Positions 1 through 11,989 of a stretch of DNA of 33,987 nt are shown here, one piece after another. Location of the stretch: the NCBI GenBank assembly GCA_003427395.1, contig BFEA01000075.1, positions 2,647,464 to 2,681,450 on the forward strand, written 5' to 3'. The DNA comes from Chara braunii. Taxonomy: Eukaryota > Streptophyta > Charophyceae > Charales > Characeae. The first letter of the stretch is position 1; the number at the start of each line of letters is the position of its first letter. Below the pieces are notes generated by a model. The model did no database searches. It was not told the DNA's origin and saw nothing but the letters and a program-made list of their open reading frames with translations. Position numbers and translations under genes: made by a program.

Positions 1-2639
1 TGCGGGGGCGGGGGTCAGGTAGCCCCGCGGCGGGGTTCCGGGGTTGAAACCCCTACCCCGGCTTGGGCCCCGGGGATCCCCGCGTGACAACGCTGGTTGA
101 GTTAAGGCAACATCCGCATTGTTGGGTATGTGTATCACCGAAGCAAGTCGAGTTGATAACTGCCAAGGCCACGAGGCTAGTGACTTATTATATAAGTTAT
201 GTGTTAGCCTTGCTTGGGATGTAAAGACGTTAAGTTGAGGCGTCTCCCCCTAGTCAGCAAAGTGTCGTCTTAGAGGAGGTTTCTAGTACGCGAGCGACAT
301 GAGTGAGGGGGTGACTGATGTGTGCGAAGTGAGGGGTTTGATTGCAAAGGCTTTTCCTTGAGCTCAGACGGAATTACGGTGTAATAGGTACTACGATGAA
401 TCTCGTACCTAGATTCATTAATAGTATTAGTTGGCGATGGGGTGAGTCACTTGGAGATCGTCCAGTTGTAGCTATCGATAAAGCTAAAGAAGTAGTGGTT
501 ATTTGATTGATGGTGTGGCTAACCCGAAGAGAGGCTTATGTTCTAAAGCATGTGTAATATATATTTATTTGTTCGTTTTTATGACGGTGTTATTTGATTG
601 GTGCCAAATATGCATTGTACAGTATTTTGTTTGATATTTGGTTGATGACGTATGTATGGATTGCCTTTCAGAGGGGACATAGACTTTGCATGAAACCCAC
701 ATTTGGCATGGGACCAAAGATGAATGGGGTGACTCACTTCTGGGGAAGGTGGTTCTTCCTCAAGGGAGTAAGCCAGCGTGTATAGTTGTCCTCAGTGGGA
801 GTGCATTCTTAAGTTGTTACTCCCTTGTTAAGGCTTAAGGAAACAGTTATCAGTCTCAAGAATGATAATGAGACCCGCGCTGGAATTATGTTCCTGGTCC
901 AGTAGTGGGGTGTTGTTACCTTTCCTATGATAGGGAAGTAACTACATTATCTGTTGAGAAGAGAGGAAGGAGATTGTTACCTTGCCAAAGCTATGATGGT
1001 CGAGTGGAACAGCCACTGCTTAGTGAGAGCGGATCTGGAGTAGCGACCTAGGCTCGTCTTGCGTTAAGCAGAGTCATCATATTTGTAAGGGCGCGAATTC
1101 GCTATTCGTTGCCTTAATAGGTATGAATGGGGTTGTCCATCTGACCATGATTAGGGTCGGTGAGGTGCAAGCACTGGAATCAGAGAGGGATGCGGTGAAG
1201 CTTGATCTTTAGAGCGGGGCTCAGGAGTCAAGATGTTATCTTATGAGGATTACACCGCCCCTCTGTAATATATGCTTCGCTTAAGAATTGAAGGGGTAAC
1301 AATTGTATCATGTTACTTACTCATTGCTAGTCCTACGTCTGCCTTATAGAATATGGAAATATGTTGTTGAGGTTTTTCTCGTTATATGACTGGCAATTGA
1401 GTTGGTTTCATATTGATTACCTTTGAAGCATATGTATTTCTTTGACTATAATCCTAACAAATAAATTTGTGTTTATCAGTCTTGTGATTATTGTTGTATG
1501 TGTATATTATTTATCATGGGTTGTACTGCATTTTGGATTCATGTTTGGAGTATCCGCTTATATGACATATGTATATTATATCCTTCTTAAATAGTAGAAG
1601 TGATAGTTGGTTAATGCTTGAGTTATGATTTAAGATATTTAATTGTGAGTATTTATGTTTTATTTCAGATGGATATTTGTTTAAAGGCTCTCTTCGGTAT
1701 CACTGCTGTTTTGAATTGGTTCTTTTGTGCGCCCTCATGATAAGTGTCGGGGTTATTTAGTAAGGTATAGTCTATTTTTTTTTACTTAGATACGTAACTC
1801 CTCTTGAGTCTCGACCCTAAAGTCGCTCGTTCTTGTTCAACAGGTGATGGGGTCAAGGGAGCTTGAGATGGAAGGCTCTCAAGGGAAGATTGGGGCAAGG
1901 CTCGGGTTATAGCAGGCCGATAGGAGGATACTCTCGTACCTTGCCAATATTTGTGTATACGCGTGGGCGTAAGAGTTAGAGTAGCAGGCTAACTGGCTGT
2001 TTGATTTTAATCCCGTACGTTGGTCAGCAGGGGAACCTGACAATATACGGAGAGGGTTTCGTAATAATAGTCCGGTAAGACAACCCGAGTTGCAGGCGGG
2101 AGGAACCCCAATAGAATGACTGTATATGTGGGGTACGTTAGGACTGTCTCAAATCACGTTACTGGAGTGTTTCCAGTGGATGGAACAAAGAGTGGCCTTA
2201 AGAATATTATTACTAAGGTTTATTCCACTGGTCATATCGTTGAGAGGAGAAAGGATGAAACCTACTTCTTATCTAGGTCGAGACAATTGTATATATGTAA
2301 GAGATATGAGAGACTTAGGAGGAGACCTTGGCGTGTGTGAGGTAGACTCTCTAATCTAGAAGTGTAATACGTGAGAGTTGTGTATAAATGATTCATTGTG
2401 TTGCTTGGTTACTTAAATATGTCTTGAGTTACTTGGACCCCTCCGATTTGAGGGGTGTGATAACGTCGTGACCGAGACTGTTTCAATTTTAGCTCTGGTC
2501 AGGGAGGGTACGATTTTTGTGTATGATATTAGTACCAGTTTGAGTTGAGATTGTTCAACTCTATGTATATATATGTAATTGAAGACCATATTGGTTTGCT
2601 TTTGAGTTGGGGTATTATGCCCCTTAATATATATTGAGT
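1..2639. other. Decayed repeat DNA, no gene seen
   Basis: No reading frame here has a recognisable motif. The first 90 bases are very GC-rich and hold several short palindromes: CCCCG/CGGGG at 23-35, GGGGTT/AACCCC at 40-53, and GGGGATCCCC near 72. The rest is G/T-rich on plus with many TG and TA dinucleotides, as expected of old methylated repeats that have lost C by deamination. Short frames at 594-785 and 2116-2359 show no family signature and are probably chance. I see no RNA gene. Confidence 0.5.
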
Positions 2640-2956
2640 TCAGAGTTTATCTAAAAATTTTCCCCTGTATATGACGATCACAATCACTCTCACATGTGTG
2701 GTTTTATCCTGATGTATGATGACTTTGTGTGAGAGATGTATGAAAGACATCTCGTGTGCTGCGTATTTTATGAATGTGAATGGATGTGAATTGTCTACTC
2801 TTCGGTATACTCGTGCGATCTGCCCACGGGCAGATGATAGGGCCGGGTATAAGGAGAGGGAGTACAGTCTGTTCTTGTGAAAGTGTGAGAATCCTAAGGG
2901 ATTTATGAGTCTTTGAGACTCGAATGCTTGCCATGCCAAATGTTTATTGTTGAGTT

Positions 2957-3139
2957 GTGATGAGGACCCATAAGTTGGTCTCTCAGTTTGAGTTGTTTTA
3001 TGGTAGAGACGCCTTTTATGAGAAGATAGTTTTTTGCTTATTGAAAGACTCATCTTCAAAGAGGGAAGATGTTTTAATGAAAGGTCGTGTGAAAGTTCAT
3101 CTTAGAGAGAGATGGATGGCTGGGAGACTTATTGAGTGA
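2957..3139 (+). pseudogene. Possible Ty3 integrase C-terminal scrap
   Basis: A 60-residue frame opens with SQFELFYGRD and continues with a charged, Arg/Lys-rich stretch. Ty3/gypsy integrases have an S-P-F-E-L-x-Y-G-R type signature just after the catalytic core, followed by a basic helical region, so this may be a remnant of one. A stop codon lies immediately upstream and more stops follow. No catalytic Asp/Glu is visible and no neighbouring element supports the call. A chance match cannot be excluded. Confidence 0.27.
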
Positions 3140-4267
3140 GACCTCCCTCGTGTGAAGGGTGGTTAATAGATTCAGTGGCATAGTAAGTTGGTTTTGAATG
3201 ATAAAGTTTGACGAGGAGAACCACGTTTTTGCTTGGCCATTGGTGGAATTTTTTAGGTCGCAAAAAGCTTGTTGAGAGATGTCTTCGAGATGTATGGTCT
3301 TCTTGCTCTGATCAAGTGAGGGGGCCACGACCTTGTGGACCTGGCGGTGATTCTGTTTTGTGATAGTGGAGAGGCTGTCGTGTTCCATCTGTGTGTACCG
3401 CAGAGGGTTGGTAAATGCCTTTTATGTGTGACAGACCTTTGCGTAGTCCCGCAGTAGGCCTGTATTGTTGCGACACACCGTCCAGCCACTTGTGCTAGTC
3501 TTGAGGCATTTATGAGAGACCCAGCCAGGGGCATAACTGGCATCGCTGAGGCGCAACCCTCAGTGTTGGCTGCTAGTCGGCGCAACCTGACAGCGGGCCC
3601 ACGTCTCGCCAGAAGGGGTAAAGACTTAAAGGGGTGTGGCCACCCAGGAGGGTTTTACCTGCCGTGGGATGGCGTGGGATAAGAGTCGAGTCTTTTTGGA
3701 GTCCTGATTGAATGCTTATCAGGAGAAAAAGCCTATCGTGGCGCAACCTGCGAGGGCACTACCGCTAAAATAACAAACGCGGTGGGCCGTAGATCTGGCA
3801 CGATCACCCAGACTATGGTGGACCAAGATGGAGACCTAGCCTTCCTGTACTAGACTGCAGGAGGTGTGTTGAGATAAGATTTATATATATATATATGTTT
3901 GATTGTGAGAATTATTGGAGGGAGGCGAGAGAGCCTTCTAAGGTCTCGGTTAGGGCCCGCGTCCTTGGTTATAGCCCTGCTCGCAGGGTAGGGACTAAGG
4001 AGACCTAACGAGAAACCAACGTTTGTCTAGGACGACGGGAAGAGGACAGGCGAGAGGCCATTGGGACTTATACTGTAGTATAGTGCCAGTACCCCGGCGT
4101 CCTGATGTCAGGATAATGGAGACCCATGTTAGAATCCTGGCAGCATAACGTTGTGTTTGGCATGATTTGATGGAGGCCTCAAACCGGAGTTTGTCGGTTG
4201 ATCGGATTGGTTCCTTTCTCGCCATCATTTGGAGTTTTGGATGGATTTATAACTTTCTGATTTTGCG
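3140..4267. other. Intergenic or decayed repeat DNA
   Basis: No gene is recognised. The stretch holds a short (TA)n near 3882-3896. Minus-strand frames at 3074-3585 and 3995-4228 show no motif and are rich in Ser, Thr and Arg, as chance frames are. I could not find a convincing inverted match to the DNA right of 25165, so this lies outside the large inverted repeat as far as I can follow it by eye. Confidence 0.45.
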
Positions 4268-4337
4268 AAGCGACGGGGACGTCGCTTAAAATGGTCCGGT
4301 AAGTTGTCGGTGCGAATACCCTTACAAGGGTATTCGC
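4268..4337. repeat. Pair of strong hairpins at outer arm end
   Basis: AAGCGACG (4268-4275) pairs perfectly with CGTCGCTT (4280-4287) around the loop GGGA. Then GCGAATACCCTT (4312-4323) pairs perfectly with AAGGGTATTCGC (4326-4337) around a 2-nt spacer. The second has a shorter counterpart, TACCCTT/AAGGGTA, at 25150-25165 in the right arm. Confidence 0.75.
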
Positions 4338-7309
4338 CCAAGTTTTTGCAGACGACAGGAATAATTTGGTTTGAAGTTCTAAGTATACCGCGAGAGGCGC
4401 GGCAGTGTCTGTGGTTTACGTTGACTGGATGGTTGACAAGAATAAAGAGTGTGTGGGCGCGCAGATTTGAGGCGCGCGTGATCTTTTTTTTGGATTGATG
4501 GTTGTGAAAGTCGACATAGTTGCTGACCAGATTTTTGTTTTTCTGATTAAGTTAGGAATAGACGGATCCTGTCTCCTGATTGGTGTGTTTATTTGTGACC
4601 TATGCGTACTTGCGGTGTTCGTTTATTTAGACGTCCGTCGAAGCTAGACTTAGCCTTGGGCCTAGCGCTATTGGTTACAATGCCAAACTTTCATCTAAGA
4701 GACTCAAGGATCGAGGGGTTGAGGGTCCGACAGGGCTATCCCCTTTGGTTTTGTCGTTGGCAGCATAAGCGCGGTGCTAGTATATTCCTTTTCCTCATTC
4801 ATCATATTCTGACGATCAAAAGTTTTAAATATTTTTACTTACTGTCGTATTATTATTTTGCTCCGGCGTCCTTTGACTCAGACGCGACGTCGGGTTTAGT
4901 GGCCGCCACGACGGCCAAGGGCCCTAAGCGCTCGCCTCCTTGGGTTGGCCTGCGGGTTCTCACGTGCTTGGGATGCCAACGACATTCCTTTATCCTAATT
5001 GCTATGGTACGTGGGCCGGAAGGAATTGGAGTGGCGGGACTTTCTGCAGGAGCACCGTCCGTTCCCCGTAGTCCACGAAGGAAAGGTTGAGTGTGAGTAT
5101 GCCCGTGGGACTCCCCTCCAGTTCGGCCTTCAAAGTTTTCGAATTGAATATTTGCTACTACCACCGAGGTCCGCTTTGGGACCCGCTTTGCCCAGGCTCA
5201 TGCTGCAGTCCCACAACATGCCCGGTGTCCGCCCACCGTCAAGGAGTTAGAGTTGCCCCGACGGCATAGCACACGCTGCATGCTTTACCAGGGCGGGCGT
5301 AGGTGAGGGGCTGATACGGGGCGAGTGAGTTGTTACACACTCTATAGTGGACTTTAGCCTCTATAACCACCGTCCTGCTGCCTGTACCAAGTCTGCAACC
5401 CTTGCAGTGTGTTCGTTAGTGAGCGGCAGCAGCGGGTGGAGCAATAGTGCAGGCGGGTACTGAGTGTTGAAGCGGTGAAGGGGACCAGAGGGGACAAGAA
5501 GGAGAAAGCAGGAAAAGTGGAGCGGGTGCAGAGCGGGGCGCCACAGAGCAAGGCAGAACGGAGCACTGCGGGCGTGGAGGTGCAAAAAGGGGAGCATAAC
5601 GAACCTGGCTGGGATCAGTGTCAGGGTGCGTTCGAAACAAGTGAAGGAGTTGTAGAGTAATTTTGGCGCCCGGCTGTAGGACCGAGCGCTAAGACCAGAG
5701 GAACAAGGGTGAGGGCTCACAGTGATACTGGCGGACAATCGGTCATCGGGCGTGAAAAGTGTCGGGCTGCGCTAACAGCTGTTGGCGGAGCAAAGCCAGT
5801 CGAACGACAGTGCGAAGGCAGTGGGCAAGAGCGGCAGAGAGGAGGCCGATATCAATCAGGTGTAGGTGAGGAGAGTGGCTGAATCTGGAAGGGAAAGAGG
5901 GCCGGGAACGTGCAGATTGTGGCAGAGGGAAATGAGCTATGGCGGGACCGAGAGGGAGTAGAAGGGAGTAGGAAAAAAAGAAGACCCTCCCGTTTCTCGA
6001 TGAAAGCGAGGGAGGAAAGGTGCTCGACGGAGGTTTTTAGGCATGGCGAACTCGGTAGTGAGGCTAAAAGGGCGCGAAAGTTAGTATAGAAAGTGCTATT
6101 TAGGAAATGGCATGCGCGAAGGTAACGAGAGTTTAACTATAGGAGGAAAGGAAATAGTGATATTTCGCTCGATTCGCTACAGAATCGAACGAAGTAAGAT
6201 GGTATTTCGGGGTTTCAAACCAGGGTGAACGCAACCGTAATGTTAGATTGGGCGATGGAGAAGTAGAAAAGGAGGTAGAAAGAGAAGTTGGTGTGAGGAG
6301 CTATGGACGAGACGGAAAGAAGAGAGAGAACGGATATCTTCCTCGGTCTCGATCATATCGAGTAAGAAAAAGTGATCGATCAAAAGGTTTGACTATTGCG
6401 GGTGCAGTGGCATCACCAGACTTCGGGTCGAGGATGCGGTTTAATGATACGGCGCGTTTGAGCTGCGCCTGGTGTTTTGGCTGGCATACAGTTGAACTTG
6501 GCTGTGATGATGGTCAGGTGCTTTCAACACTTAAGATAAGCATGGCTGGGTAAGAGAAAAGTATGTCGGGGTCGGACGGCTAAAGGTAGAGTAAGCAGTC
6601 AGTGCAAGGCGGGATGGAGGAAACAAGGAAGGGGAAGATCACCAGGGAACAGTGGACGTACCTGTCCGCTTTTCGAGGAGGATTCACCTCGATTTAGCCC
6701 ATACTATCGAGGGCAGTAGCTTCACTTTCGCCCGTATGTACACGGTAGATTCGAGCTATGGTGATTCCCGAATTGCCGTATTCACCCTTCCTGGTGCATG
6801 CACTACCAATGTTAAGAGCACCACTGCACTCGCTTACTCTCCCATGCTGCGACGATGCAATAGTACTTCTCGTTAGCTGATGACAACCTCCCCCATTGAC
6901 TTCGTTGTTTCCGAACAGAAATCGAGTGAATCCGCCCGGTACCTCTGCCAGCTACGTTGAGTAGAGAGGGGCAGATAATAAGTGAGGCTGGTTGAAGGGA
7001 AGAGAGGGTCCTACTTATGGTGCCATCGCCCCGCTGCTCATAACTCATTTGTGATCAGCAAGTTGTTGGTCGCTATCCTCGGGTGCTTGAACCCGGTCGT
7101 CGTCAAGGTCAGGCACTGTGCACGGTTCGGTGTGTTAGACTTTGTTCGTCGATAGCGACACTAAAAAGTCGGGGATAAGTGTAGAACAGGGGAGAAGAAA
7201 AAGAAGAATACAAAGAGAGAAAGAAAGGAGGCCGCTTACCTCGTCAGTTGGGGCAGTAAGGACGTGAGTCATAAGGACGAAAGGCATACTGACTGGTCAA
7301 TGGGGTGCG
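4338..7309. other. Left arm, purine-rich middle, no gene
   Basis: No gene is recognised. A 162-residue plus frame at 4602-5090 has no family motif and overlaps a tRNA-like segment. From about 5400 to 7260 the plus strand is purine-rich and holds scattered small palindromes, for example TCGATTC/GAATCGA near 6160 and CTCGATCATATCGAG near 6346. Near 6640-6700 on minus lies one diverged copy of the exon-like module seen at 22089-23116. Confidence 0.45.
4656..4720 (+). other. tRNA-like segment, left arm outer copy
   Basis: The segment begins TTGGGCCTAGCGCTATTGG, which resembles a pol III A box, and has AGGATCGAGG about 45 bases later where a B box would lie. Its mirror copy is on minus at about 24345-24411. 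No cloverleaf with paired acceptor ends is evident, so this is a tRNA-derived relic or SINE head at best. The match between the arms (21 of 22 bases at the A-box end) is the firmer observation. Confidence 0.3.
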
Positions 7310-7960
7310 CAGCCTGTCAAACGAAGCAGCAGCAGCTGAACTACGAGCTGCAGACGAAGCAGCAGCAGCCGAGCAACGAGTTGCCCATCCTACCCAGCAG
7401 ACGAACAGCAATCAAGTGGATCGGGATTGCAGGCCTACGCTCTCTCGAGGGCAAGCCACTGTAATGGCCGGAGTAGTAAGGAGGGTGCAACCAGGCTTCA
7501 GATTGTGGACTGATACGGTAGGCACAGGACGACGGCTTTTCTCCCACGTTGACCAGGGCCCTACAAAACTGCTCCATGATTTATTAGTTGTCGACTGCCC
7601 GCTGTTTACATCGGTTGGGCTCCTCATACGGTAGTTACCGCCGTTACTGCAGGTTGTTGTGCTGTCGTTGGAACGACTATGATAATTGTCGTACGCTGGC
7701 TGCGTTGCTGTGCTAGCTGCACCTCCGCTGCGCTTCGCTGCTGCTGGCCGCCGTGTACCGCTGCCGGCTGCTGTTGGCCGCAAGAACTGGTGCTGCGTCT
7801 GTTGACTGTGTACGATCCGCTGCTGCATACTGTGCACGAACTGCTGCTACTCCTGTTGATTGTGGGTGAGCTGATGTCTACTATGGGTCGCCGCATCCTG
7901 CTGCACACTGTCGCCGACTGTTGCCAACCGTTACAGACTGCTATGTGGTGCGATTGGCTT
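7310..7960 (-). repeat. CAG/CTG-rich block, left arm
   Basis: The minus strand is dense in CAG, CAA and CAGCAG, giving overlapping Gln/Ser/Thr-rich frames (7412-7837 and 7624-7908) without any domain motif. Gln-rich low-complexity stretches occur in some retroelement gag proteins, but nothing here shows a capsid or zinc knuckle. A comparable CAG/CAA-rich block lies at 20895-21160 in the right arm, at the mirrored position. Confidence 0.45.
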
Positions 7961-8198
7961 TAGGAAAGGAGGCCTAGTGCAGTGATGTGGGAGGTCGGCA
8001 GAGGGGTGACTTTGACAATTGACTTCGGAGGCTGACCAAGCTGCTGCATTTTTTTTGCCATCATTGCGGGGCCCTCAGGCGAGTGAAGGTATCTAGGCCC
8101 TCTCCTGAGAGTTGAATTGTCCCCCTCTTATATCTCGAGAGTCTGAAACCCCTATTTCTGTCTTTCTAAGTCTAAGTCTAATCTTGATCTGAGAGGAA

Positions 8199-8281
8199 GG
8201 CGCCAGGCGGGATTGCAACCCATAGGACCGCATCAAGAGTCTTTGAGGAGTCAGCCGACCGATTGAGGGAGCTCTGCCGGA
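8199..8281 (-). other. tRNA-like cloverleaf remnant, left arm
   Basis: On minus, the 5' arm CGGCAG pairs with the 3' arm CTGGCG except for one mismatch. A D-arm-like stretch contains CAATCGGT, and the B box reads GGGTTGCAATCCC. The variable region is longer than in an ordinary tRNA and no reliable anticodon can be assigned. The better-preserved partner is at 20614-20696 on plus. It is probably a tRNA-derived module of the repeat family, not a working tRNA gene. Confidence 0.42.
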
Positions 8282-8546
8282 ACCTATGCGAGGTTCTGGA
8301 GGCAGGGAACCATCAGTTAAACTATCTGTATAACCCACTATACCCATGTTTGTCTATTCCCCCTGTAGTTTGATTGGCGTATGCATACCTGTCCCAATGA
8401 TTTTTGTCGTCTCTTCAGGACATAACCAGACTAAGTAAAGGAATGCATGTACAATGTCAGTTTCAGTTTCATTGTCTGACTGAAAGCAGCTTGTGGGGTT
8501 GCATCTGGGGGAAGGATGGGAGGAAGGCAGTATTGCATGTTTTAGG

Positions 8547-9390
8547 CTGGGCCTGCTCCATAAGTTTTGGGAAGGCCCAGTGCTATGTTTACTTTTGAAT
8601 TGTCTGGAGAGTCATACATGTTCCATAAGTTTGAGTGGTCTGGTTGCTCTGATTTGGGAAGGCTGAACGTGATTGACTTTTTAGGGACCAAGCGCGTTCT
8701 GTAAGTTCATGTAACTTGGTCGCCTTGTTTATTTTGGGTTTCCTTCTGTTTATTTAGTTTTGAACAGGGAGGTCTACGCTATTCTATAAGTTTAGGTGGC
8801 TTAGCCGCTTCCTGCTTTTATTCTAAGAGAATGAACCTGACAGAGAGGGCAGATTGTTCTGTAAGTTCAGGTGATCTAACCCAATGTCACGGACATAGAG
8901 GATCAGAGAGAAACAAATCAGGCAGAGAGTCAGACTGTTCTGTAAGTTCAGGTGGTCTGACTCGAAGACTTGCACATGCTGGAACCCAATGGTTATAACT
9001 TGGCTATACTTTACTATTATTCTATTTAAGAACGTGTTAATCAGTCTGTTCTATAAGTTTAGGTGGTCTGATTTTAGCCTATCACAACTTGAAGAGAGTA
9101 TAACTAGGAATAAAATTGATTGTAAGTTGGGGCAGGCTGAACTTAAGTTAGTTCAGTCCTATGCATCCTTAGAAGATAAAGGGAAGACATATATATATAA
9201 TTTGGATATCTTAAACAGTTCAAGGCGACTAGAATGGTCTAGTCAAATGCCCAAAGAAGAGAGAAGTAGTTGTGCCCTCTGTTTATGTATATCCACTGGC
9301 AAAGTCAGACTCATTCCATAAGTTTGGGTGTCCTGACTCTATGCCTGGCTAAGTAAGGCACATTCCATAAGTTTGGGTGGCCTGACCTTA
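8547..9390. repeat. Hairpin array with conserved loop, left arm
   Basis: About nine copies of a loop near TGTTCTGTAAGTTCAGGTG are each framed by different complementary stems. Clear examples: CTGGGCCT/AGGCCCAG (8547-8554, 8573-8580), GACCAAG/CTTGGTC (8686-8692, 8715-8721), GAGTCAGAC/GTCTGACTC (8927-8935, 8955-8963), AATCAGTC/GTCTGATT with one mismatch (9039-9046, 9066-9073), and AGTCAG/CTGACT (9303-9308, 9333-9338). Loops are 18-24 nt, exactly 19 nt in two of the best. Copies near 8612, 8780 and 8851 keep the loop but pair poorly. Spacing is irregular, so this is not a simple tandem repeat. Confidence 0.75.
8989..9321 (+). other. Open frame across the hairpin array
   Basis: A 110-residue frame runs through two of the hairpins. 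It has no recognisable domain and its sequence is dictated in part by the repeated loops. I do not regard it as a gene. It is listed because it is the longest open stretch in this part of the arm. Confidence 0.12.
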
Positions 9391-9599
9391 TGCCTTATGT
9401 AAGCAGGGTATAAAGAGTTAAGCTACCAAAAGATTATGAACTATTGTTTGCGCAGATGAACTTGGGATAGTGAGAGTACTTACCTTTGTGGTTTGACCTG
9501 CATGTGGCTGAGTGAGGTTACTACTTGGTTTGAGTTTCAGTTTGGTAGGTAGTTGTTGTAGTTGCCGCCATGTGCTAGAGCGATAGGAGTTAGTTTCAA

Positions 9600-10245
9600 T
9601 TCCTGCATTTTCTGTGATAATTTTTTTACTTAGGTTAATTCTTGCATTTTCTGAGATTATCTTTTATACTTGGCTTTGTATAAATCTTGGCAAGCTACTT
9701 TCTCTACGGGAAACGCTGCCGAAATTTCTACAAATCCAAGGAGTTAGTCAATTTTTGACTTGTCAAAGTTCAACTTGTCTTTTCTTTATATCTGCCCTAG
9801 TAAAAATCTGGAAAGTCTCCTTTTCTAAAGGGAGTGCTACCAAAATTTTTGCTAATTCAGAGAGTTAGACAAAATTGGACTTTGAGAAGTCAAAGTTATT
9901 CTCAAATTCTGGACTTAACTTTGTATAAATTTTGGAAAAACACTTTTCTAAAGCGAGTGCTGCCGAAATTTCTGCAAAACTAAGGAGTTACTTAAATCTT
10001 GTCTAAGTTGAACTCAAGTTGTCTTTTGAGTTCATATCTGACTTAGTATAAATCTGTGAAGTCCTCCTTTCTAAAGGGAGTGCTGCCCAAATTTCTACTA
10101 ATTCAGGGAGTTAGATAAAATTTGACTTTCCAGAGTTAAAGATTATTTTTGCTTTCATATTTGGACTTATATAAATTCTAGAAAGACATTTTTCCTACGG
10201 GAAACGCTGCCGAAATTTTCTTAGTTGAAAGGAGATAGACTATCT
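9600..10245 (-). repeat. Five ~123-bp tandem subrepeats, left arm
   Basis: The core CGCTGCCGAAATTT or a variant recurs at 9714, 9835, 9958, 10081 and 10205, spacing 121-124. Units also share a GTATAAAT stretch and GGAGTTAG. On minus the core reads AAATTTCGGCAGCGCTTCCC. From memory, GGCAG..TCCC(C) subrepeats are typical of plant Ty3/gypsy LTRs, which favours an LTR origin for the arms. The right arm has only three copies (18515-18735). Confidence 0.75.
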
Positions 10246-11166
10246 TTTTACAGGTAGCGATTCTGGTAGTCCACTCTGAATAGTGGAGATTCTGCCATTA
10301 GTCTACCTTTGCTTTGGGCACTGGCTTAGAGGTAGATTAAGGCTTAATTAATTAGGATGTTTGAGTGGGATCGTGATATGGGGATTATTCTCCATGGACT
10401 TATAGGTTTTAGCATGGGGATTGGTCTGTCATGTGTTACAGGTCCTCTTGACCATTTGATTCAGGATTTGGACTAGCTTCAGCTTGATCCTACGAGGATC
10501 ATCTTCTGTTATCACTGATAACAGGTCGGTTGTCGATTCGTCGGTTTACGATTCAACTTCAATCCACTTTTGTCACTCAACCTAAACGCTTTGGCCCTGT
10601 GGCTTAAATTGTTTTATTGTGTTTTCACCTGGACTTTATTGAATGGCCATTCAACTAAGGTACTGAGTACTTATTTTTGGGGAGTTGCACAAGAGTGAGG
10701 CTTGTATGGCTAAAGCAAGGGGTATGAGCATAGAGAATGGTTGAAGTTGACCCCGTGTAGTGCGTGGACTTTTGTTGAATCTTTGATGTGATTGCAGGTA
10801 TGTTTGTGGTTCGGACTCTGGATGTGATTGCCTGCGATTACATACATATATGGATGAGCGGAGTCTCTCTGTGACTGTGAGAAGTGATCGCCCTGTATAA
10901 ATAAACCTTGTGTATATCTCTATATGTGCCTTGGGTATGCGCGCGGCTTACTGTGATCGTGCGCAAGGGGTAACCAAATTATGGCTTGAGAGAAAAGGAA
11001 GACGTTTTTTTATCATTTGCTCTTTAGAATTTTATAGTCGGACATTGTAGTCCGTAGCAGTCGTCAAAGTCAAACCCCTTCACTTATTTCTAGGCCTTGA
11101 GTGAGGCTCATCTCAAGGGCAGTAAGAAACGGCTGCCACCTCAGGTATGGAGCTGTATACCACCCA
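10246..11166. other. Left arm, no gene; conserved blocks
   Basis: No coding signature. It holds the hairpin TGTTATC/GATAACA at 10508-10524, inside the block shared with 18279-18329, and a microsatellite-like AT-rich part near 10900. The block at 11063-11080 is an exact inverted match to 16856-16873. Confidence 0.45.
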
Positions 11167-11230
11167 CTTCTGCACACTTTGCACAGGGTGCAGAAGTAGA
11201 TGTGTGGTCTTCAACCGCGCATGGCGGTTG
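11167..11230. repeat. Two hairpins conserved in both arms
   Basis: CTTCTGCAC (11167-11175) pairs with GTGCAGAAG (11188-11196), and CAACCGC (11212-11218) pairs with GCGGTTG (11224-11230). The right arm keeps both: CAACCGC/GCGGTTG at 16761-16779, and a TCTGCA/TGCAGA stem at about 16790-16815 extended by wobble pairs. Pairing survives although loop sequences changed. Confidence 0.65.
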
Positions 11231-11989
11231 TCAAGCGTCAAAAAATTAACCCTCAAGGCGCGTGTCAGCCGATTCTTGAGTGTCGAACGAGACCCTCAAG
11301 ATTAACGAGGATTGCGTGAGCATGGGTACTACATAGTACGCCACCATTGCGACTGCTTGCGTATGCCTGCATGGCTAATCGATATGAGTAGGCCCTGCGC
11401 CCGCGCGGTTTTATATTAAGTCTCGCGCGCGACGCCTATCCGATTTCCGCGTCGGAAAGTTACGGGACGGCTACTGAAGGGACTAGAAGTGTTGTCGCGT
11501 TGTTTGATGTGTGTGTGTGTGTGTTTTATTATTTTTGCGTTCGTAGTGTGGTGTATGCGTGGTGAGTGGGATACGTCATAGTCGACCGACGACGAGCCGC
11601 GCCTGGGATTTCAGCCCCCCCAAGTTGACGGTTCGCGTGCGGGTCTGAGAGAGGCGTAATACCGCGCGTACCCCCTATGCTACAACGAACGAAAAACGCC
11701 CTCGGCTGGCCCACCTCTGCGATTGCAACTGATCAGCTTTCGTACTGTGGGCTGGTAGCTCGGCGGGGATACGCCCACCGAAGGGAGGTGACAACTCCCG
11801 TAAGGTGGAGGTAAGTCGTGCCTCGCGTAGGCCCTATCCTGTCATAGGGGCTCGCGGGAGGTATGGCTGACGCACTCGGCCGGAGCGGCTTGCGGAAGCT
11901 CTATGTTATATTCGCGACGAAGGGACTTAAACCAACTCCTGCGTGACGCGGCCGGGAGGGTCCCGCGCTGCCCTGGTGTGGTGTCGGAC
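11231..11989. other. Inner left arm, no gene
   Basis: GC-rich, with a (GT)n run near 11509-11524. A minus frame at 11529-11714 has no motif and is a mirrored version of sequence at 16267-16461. Good collinearity with 16059-16500 is visible throughout. I see no gene. Confidence 0.5.

Noticed and set aside
4602-5090. 162-residue frame as a gene
   Set aside because: No domain is recognised. It crosses a tRNA-like segment and its mirror in the right arm is not open in the same frame.
5361-5738. Overlapping Leu/Pro/Ser/Arg-rich frames on minus
   Set aside because: They come from a purine/pyrimidine-biased stretch open in several frames at once, with no motif.
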